Assembly: GCA_002310055.1 (NCBI GenBank)
Contig: DBXS01000017.1
Location: forward strand, 8,474-25,590
Length of the DNA stretch: 17,117 bases
From: Clostridiales bacterium UBA1206
GTDB taxonomy: Bacteria; Bacillota; Clostridia; Oscillospirales; CAG-382
Reading direction: 5' to 3'
Of this stretch, positions 14,003 to 17,117 are shown one piece after another. Below the pieces are notes generated by a model, which saw only the letters and a list, made by a program, of their open reading frames with translations, did not search any database and was not told the DNA's origin. A program made the translations under genes and the position numbers. Numbering within the stretch: position 1 is the first letter of the stretch; each line of letters starts with the position of its first letter.

Positions 14003-15205
14003 TCAGCTTTTTTTCGAACGCGCCGGCTTTCTGAACATGAATTTTCTCGCTATTCCTATACCCATTTTATACGGAAGCGGACGGAGCGCCTTGTCCGCCT
14101 CTTTAAGCTTTTCTCTGATGGGGATATTCTGAGGGCAGTGACTTTCGCATTTTCCGCATCCGACGCACTGCGTCGCAAAGGCCGGCTCCTTTGTGAGACC
14201 TACAGTCTGAATGAACTGAGATCTCCCCTGCCCCTTTGATTCGATATACATCGCATTGTAGCAGCGGAAGATGCCGGGTATGTCCACTCCCTTCGGGCAC
14301 GGCATGCAGTACCTGCATCCGGTACATCCGACCTTCTCTTTTTCGCGGATGGCTGTTTTGACTTTGTCAATAACGGCACGATCAGCTCCGGTCATCTCTC
14401 CCGTTTCCGCCACCGACGCGATCCTGCAGTTCTCCTCGACCATTTCCAAGGAATTCATGCCCGAAAGGACAACGGTGACGTCCTTCTGATCGTACAGCCA
14501 GCGGAACGCCCACTCTGCCGGAGTCCATTCTCTGCCGCTGTCTTTCATGGCCTGCTTCGCCTTATCGGGCAGCATACTCACAAGCTTCCCGCCGCGCAGC
14601 GGTTCCATTATCACGACCGGGATCCCTTTCGCCGCCGCGACTTTCAGCCCGTCCGCGCCTGCCTGAGACACGTCGTCAAGATAGTTGTACTGTATCTGGC
14701 AAAAATCCCAGTCATAGTCGTTAAGTATCTTCAGAAAGTTATCCGTGTTGCCGTGGTATGAAAATCCGATGTTCCCTATTGCTCCCGCTTTCTTTTTCTC
14801 TTCGATCCAGTCAAGGATCCCGACCGCTTTGAGCTTTTCCCACATTGCGACGTCGGTCAGATGGTGCATCAGATAATAGTCTACGTGATCGGTGCGCAGT
14901 CTCGAAAGCTCCTCGTTAAAGTATTTGTCGAGCGACGCGCGGTTTCGGATCAAATACTGAGGCAACTTGGTAGCTATATTGATCTTGTCGCGAATGTTGT
15001 TCCTCTCGAAGATCTCGCCTATCGCTGCCTCGCTTCCGGGATAGATATAAGCCGTGTCGAAGTAGTTCACACCCGATTCAAACGCCGCCAGGATCTCCTT
15101 TTCCGCTTTGTCTATATCGATGGAGGCGCCTTTTTTTGCAAATCTCATACAGCCGTATCCCAATACCGAGAGCTCCTTGCCGTATCTGTCTTTTCTGTAT
15201 TTCAT
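14003..15205 (-). CDS. Aldo/keto reductase with C-terminal 4Fe-4S ferredoxin-like domain
   Basis: This is a 400-residue oxidoreductase. Residues 1 to about 285 form the aldo/keto reductase barrel: GYGCMRF at the N terminus, catalytic Asp50 and Tyr55 in FDTAYIYPGSE (49-59), Lys80 in ATKLP and His114 in YLMHH. Residues about 290-365 carry iron-sulfur ligands, first CTGCRYCMPCP (294-304) and then CVGCGKCESHCP (347-358), enough for two 4Fe-4S clusters in principle. Such ferredoxin-tailed members are typical of anaerobes and may couple NAD(P)H or ferredoxin to carbonyl reduction; the substrate is unknown. AAAGGAAGG (15212-15220) lies 6 bases before the ATG. The gene lies 70 bases after the VOC gene. 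A nearby ATG four bases upstream is out of frame. Confidence 0.93.
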   Translation of the reverse strand: MKYRKDRYGKELSVLGYGCMRFAKKGASIDIDKAEKEILAAFESGVNYFDTAYIYPGSEAAIGEIFERNNIRDKINIATKLPQYLIRNRASLDKYFNEELSRLRTDHVDYYLMHHLTDVAMWEKLKAVGILDWIEEKKKAGAIGNIGFSYHGNTDNFLKILNDYDWDFCQIQYNYLDDVSQAGADGLKVAAAKGIPVVIMEPLRGGKLVSMLPDKAKQAMKDSGREWTPAEWAFRWLYDQKDVTVVLSGMNSLEMVEENCRIASVAETGEMTGADRAVIDKVKTAIREKEKVGCTGCRYCMPCPKGVDIPGIFRCYNAMYIESKGQGRSQFIQTVGLTKEPAFATQCVGCGKCESHCPQNIPIREKLKEADKALRPLPYKMGIGIARKFMFRKPARSKKS

Positions 15206-15275
15206 ACATGACCTTCCTTTCGGGTTTGTCCGGTCGTTTTTACCTTATTCTGTCATATCACAGATCTCCGCCGTG

Positions 15276-15638
15276 TCAGACAGGCGTCCCTACTTCTATA
15301 AGATTGCCGTCAGGATCATAGAATCGTACGACCGTTTGTCCCCAGCTGTGTGTCATAAGCCGGTTCACATATTCGATATCCGGATACAGTTTTTCAAGCT
15401 TCTCAACAAAAGCTTCAATATCAGCCTCTTCAAAATACAGTTCTGTGCTGTTGTTCCTGGATAATACACGTTTCCCCGTGAATTTTTCCCAGTATCCGGT
15501 TTCCTGTAAATACAATCCTCCCGACAGCTCCATGTTACCGTCATTATCACGCACAAGCTGCAGCCCGAACAAATCATGATAAAACTTCAGAGCGCAGCGG
15601 CAATCTTTAACAACGATCAGTATTCCTTTGTATTTCAT
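15276..15638 (-). CDS. VOC superfamily (glyoxalase/bleomycin-resistance fold) protein
   Basis: The 120-residue protein has the double beta-alpha-beta-beta-beta layout of a single VOC monomer: an opening strand KGILIVVKD, the helix CALKFYHDLFGLQLV (residues about 15-29), and the closing VRFYDPDGNLIEVG, whose Glu is the usual last metal ligand. Members bind a metal and act on or sequester small electrophiles or drugs (glyoxalase, fosfomycin- or bleomycin-resistance types); which one applies here cannot be told. The ATG at 15638 is preceded by GGAGG (15644-15648) 5 bases upstream and yields the family's normal length. A longer in-frame reading to 15764 adds 42 basic, unconserved residues and would overlap the next gene. 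Its aldo/keto reductase neighbour suggests a shared role with reactive carbonyls, as an inference. Confidence 0.88.
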   Translation of the reverse strand: MKYKGILIVVKDCRCALKFYHDLFGLQLVRDNDGNMELSGGLYLQETGYWEKFTGKRVLSRNNSTELYFEEADIEAFVEKLEKLYPDIEYVNRLMTHSWGQTVVRFYDPDGNLIEVGTPV

Positions 15639-15720
15639 GTTCTCCTCCGCAAATCGCCGTTTGCCGGTTTGTTTCTTTCTTTTTTCACATCTGATCTGTT
15701 CGCTCAACTGACCGGAATAC

Positions 15721-15945
15721 TTATGTCTGTTCCTGATCGTCCGTTTCGTCATCGTCATTATCATCGCTTTTATGACCTAAAGCCAATCCGAGACACATTC
15801 CCGTCGAAAGGCCAACAGGCATCCACAAGCCCATATTATTTGCAGCAGCCCCGACTGCGGTTCCGATCGCAACGCCTATACACATACCGATCGCAAGACC
15901 GGATGCATTATTGCTTTTCTTATTGTTCTTGTTTTTTTCGTTCAT
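15721..15945 (-). CDS. Small glycine-rich membrane protein (glycine-zipper-like), 74 residues
   Basis: The protein has a basic, Asn/Lys-rich N terminus (1-13), two short hydrophobic segments (about 15-35 and 39-57) rich in Gly and Ala with small residues every three or four positions (GLAIGMCIGVAIGTAVGAAA), and a very acidic tail (DDNDDDETDD). This is the look of glycine-zipper membrane peptides that oligomerise in the bilayer. No function is assigned. AGAGG (15953-15957) lies 7 bases before the ATG at 15945. A longer in-frame reading to 16017 lacks a convincing binding site. It is 82 bases upstream of the VOC gene in the same direction. No toxin-antitoxin partner is seen beside it. Confidence 0.78.
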   Translation of the reverse strand: MNEKNKNNKKSNNASGLAIGMCIGVAIGTAVGAAANNMGLWMPVGLSTGMCLGLALGHKSDDNDDDETDDQEQT

Positions 15946-16012
15946 AAAAGCGCCTCTTTTAATTCTGATGTGTTTTCCGACGTAATAAAACAACCGTCTC
16001 AACATGCCTTGG

Positions 16013-16054
16013 GACAACAGCGTGAATAAAAATGCCGTTATCTACGCTGTTGTC
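16013..16054. repeat. Perfect 11-base inverted repeat in a 192-base intergenic gap
   Basis: GACAACAGCGT (16013-16023) and ACGCTGTTGTC (16044-16054) are perfect inverted copies 20 bases apart. The gap 15946-16137 between the small membrane protein and the GNAT gene holds no other gene that I can support. Neither strand has a T-run after the repeat, so a terminator is unlikely; an operator or a leader structure for the small membrane protein is possible. A TTGACC-like -35 at 16136-16141 with an A/T-rich stretch near 16113-16118 is a weak promoter candidate. Confidence 0.5.
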
Positions 16055-16137
16055 ACGACCGTCCTCGTGGAGCATACGCCGTCAGCCAATTGGGTCAGAG
16101 CATTCGGATTGATATAATTATTCCGTCAAACCGAAGG

Positions 16138-16596
16138 TCAAAGCATTAAAGCAAAAACGGCTTCTCCATCGTCTATGTCACCGGTTTCCTTAAAACCTGC
16201 TTTATGGTAAACGTGAACACCGCATTCATTCTCCGGTTCAGTGGACAACCAGAGTTGATCAGCGCCATTGTTGCGGAAGTACTTAATGATTTCGGCTAAC
16301 GCTGCTTGACCGTAGCCTTTTCCTTGCTCTGACTTGTCGATCATAAAGCGCCAGAGCCAGTATCTGTCGTCCGGGTCCTCTTCCTCCGGATCAAAGGCGA
16401 ACATACAGAAACCGACGAGCTTATCATCTGCGTAGATCGCAAACGGTCTCGCCACGCCGGGATCCTCGGCGTTGGCCTCATCGGCCTGTCTCAAAGAAAC
16501 GTCGTTCGGCGCGACGAAAGGCTGATCCTCGCGTACAGTGAGTTTCAGCACCGCTTCGCGGTTTTTGTCGCTTACAGGTTCAAGTCTGATTTTCAT
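16138..16596 (-). CDS. GNAT acetyltransferase, diamine/spermidine acetyltransferase-like (BltD/PaiA type)
   Basis: A single-domain GNAT of 152 residues. It opens with KIRLEPVSDKNREAVLKLTV and VREDQPFVAPN, followed by PFAIYADDKLVGFCMF, YWLWRFMID and the acetyl-CoA loop EQGKGYG (90-96), then STEPENECGVHVYHKAGF. This order of blocks is that of Firmicute spermine/spermidine acetyltransferases, so a polyamine or similar amine acceptor is likely, though not proven. AAAGGAG (16608-16614) lies 11 bases before the ATG. It starts 57 bases after the stop of the next GNAT gene and probably shares its transcript. Confidence 0.88.
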   Translation of the reverse strand: MKIRLEPVSDKNREAVLKLTVREDQPFVAPNDVSLRQADEANAEDPGVARPFAIYADDKLVGFCMFAFDPEEEDPDDRYWLWRFMIDKSEQGKGYGQAALAEIIKYFRNNGADQLWLSTEPENECGVHVYHKAGFKETGDIDDGEAVFALML

Positions 16597-16653
16597 ATAT
16601 TGTCATTCTCCTTTGAAAAAACGGTATTTATGTTTTCTTTTATATCTGTTCCT

Positions 16654-17085
16654 CTACAGCCTTTTTCTGAACCAGTAGGACGTTTTTTGGTATCCCATAT
16701 GTTCGTAAAAGGCGTGCGCCTCGTCGCGCCGGAATCCCGACGCCAGAGCGATATATCCGGTCCCGTTTTCTTCTGCCACACGTTCCGCCCTTTTAATGAG
16801 CATCCCGCCTATGCCGTTGTTCCTGTATTCGGGCAACACCCCGAGACCGTTGATCTTTGTATATCCGTCAGGATGCCCTATCGCCATCGCCGTGACCGTC
16901 GTGACGAGTCCGACGATTTTTCCTTCGGTTTCGGCGACAAACGTCGAATACCGATCGTCCGAGCTCATTTTTGCATACGTTTCAGACAGGCACTCGTCCG
17001 TCACCGGAATATCAAGAACGCTTCGCCATATATATGCAACTTCGGGATAATCGCTTTCCCTGATACGACGTATTTCGATTTTCAT
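16654..17085 (-). CDS. GNAT family N-acetyltransferase
   Basis: A single-domain GNAT of 143 residues. It begins with KIEIRRIRESDYPEVAYIWR, has the strand FVAETEGKIVGLVTT (49-63), the loop PEYRNNGIGGML (85-96) with the R-x-x-G-x-G acetyl-CoA signature, and ends with DEAHAFYEHMGYQKTSYWFRK. Length and motifs are typical of the Acetyltransf_1 family, and the substrate is unknown. AAGGAG (17091-17096) lies 5 bases before the ATG; an in-frame start at 17115 would span that site. It is the rightmost gene, and its promoter is probably outside the window. Confidence 0.88.
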   Translation of the reverse strand: MKIEIRRIRESDYPEVAYIWRSVLDIPVTDECLSETYAKMSSDDRYSTFVAETEGKIVGLVTTVTAMAIGHPDGYTKINGLGVLPEYRNNGIGGMLIKRAERVAEENGTGYIALASGFRRDEAHAFYEHMGYQKTSYWFRKRL

Positions 17086-17117
17086 AAACTCTCCTTGTAT
17101 TATTTGATTTGTCAATT

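Noticed and set aside
17086..17117. TTGACA at 17110-17115 (minus strand) as a -35 box for the rightmost GNAT gene
   Set aside because: No -10 box lies at a suitable distance; such a position would fall on the ribosome binding site. The sequence is also cut by the window edge.
1..17117. CRISPR arrays, tRNA or rRNA genes, insertion sequences, phage genes and toxin-antitoxin pairs
   Set aside because: I found no regularly spaced repeats, no tRNA-like cloverleaf, no transposase or integrase motifs and no recognisable toxin-antitoxin pair.

Overview
The window looks like a chromosomal segment of an anaerobic Firmicute of the Clostridia type. The grounds are strong GGAGG-type ribosome binding sites, housekeeping promoters close to TTGACA/TATAAT, an ECF sigma factor with a membrane partner, a ferredoxin-type aldo/keto reductase, a base composition near one half G+C, and many small acetyltransferase genes. 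The genus cannot be read from the sequence. I see no rRNA, tRNA, CRISPR array, transposase or phage gene.

Layout. Almost everything is on the minus strand. At the left edge (1-1577, minus, 3' end cut off) is an acyl-CoA ligase of the AMP-binding family. It diverges from a plus-strand diacylglycerol/lipid kinase (1800-2759, TTG start) across a 222-base region holding two perfect hairpins and a promoter. A strong, probably bidirectional terminator (2796-2823) separates the kinase from a convergent signalling pair: an ECF sigma factor (5260-5757) whose 3' end overlaps the start of a very large membrane protein (2841-5270). That protein is read here as its anti-sigma/sensor, with one membrane segment, an acidic Ser/Glu/Pro linker and a big outer part carrying SPDG-like propeller motifs. 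The sigma gene has two promoter-like elements in front of it, one housekeeping and one ECF-like (TGAACC-N16-CGTTAT), which suggests autoregulation.

From 5.9 to 7.9 kb, single genes are punctuated by their own terminators and near-consensus promoters: a pyridoxal/pyridoxamine kinase and an unrecognised protein with about eight membrane segments. Next comes a two-gene unit, a cation/proton antiporter (8644-10071) followed 5 bases later by an MgtC-family protein (7922-8638). The MgtC stop codon lies in the loop of its own terminator.

From 10.1 kb to the right edge is a long minus-strand run in which I find no intrinsic terminator. It holds seven GNAT acetyltransferase domains in five proteins (two tandem fusions, one alpha/beta-hydrolase fusion, two single-domain proteins), with a TfoX-N protein, an unrecognised 100-residue protein, an aldo/keto reductase with two 4Fe-4S motifs, a small VOC (glyoxalase-fold) protein and a 74-residue glycine-rich membrane peptide. 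This part reads as an accessory region for small-molecule modification and detoxification. Substrates cannot be deduced.

The most interesting parts are the sigma/giant-anti-sigma pair with its double promoter and the GNAT-rich array with its fusions. I do not see a clearly new multi-gene defence or mobile system.
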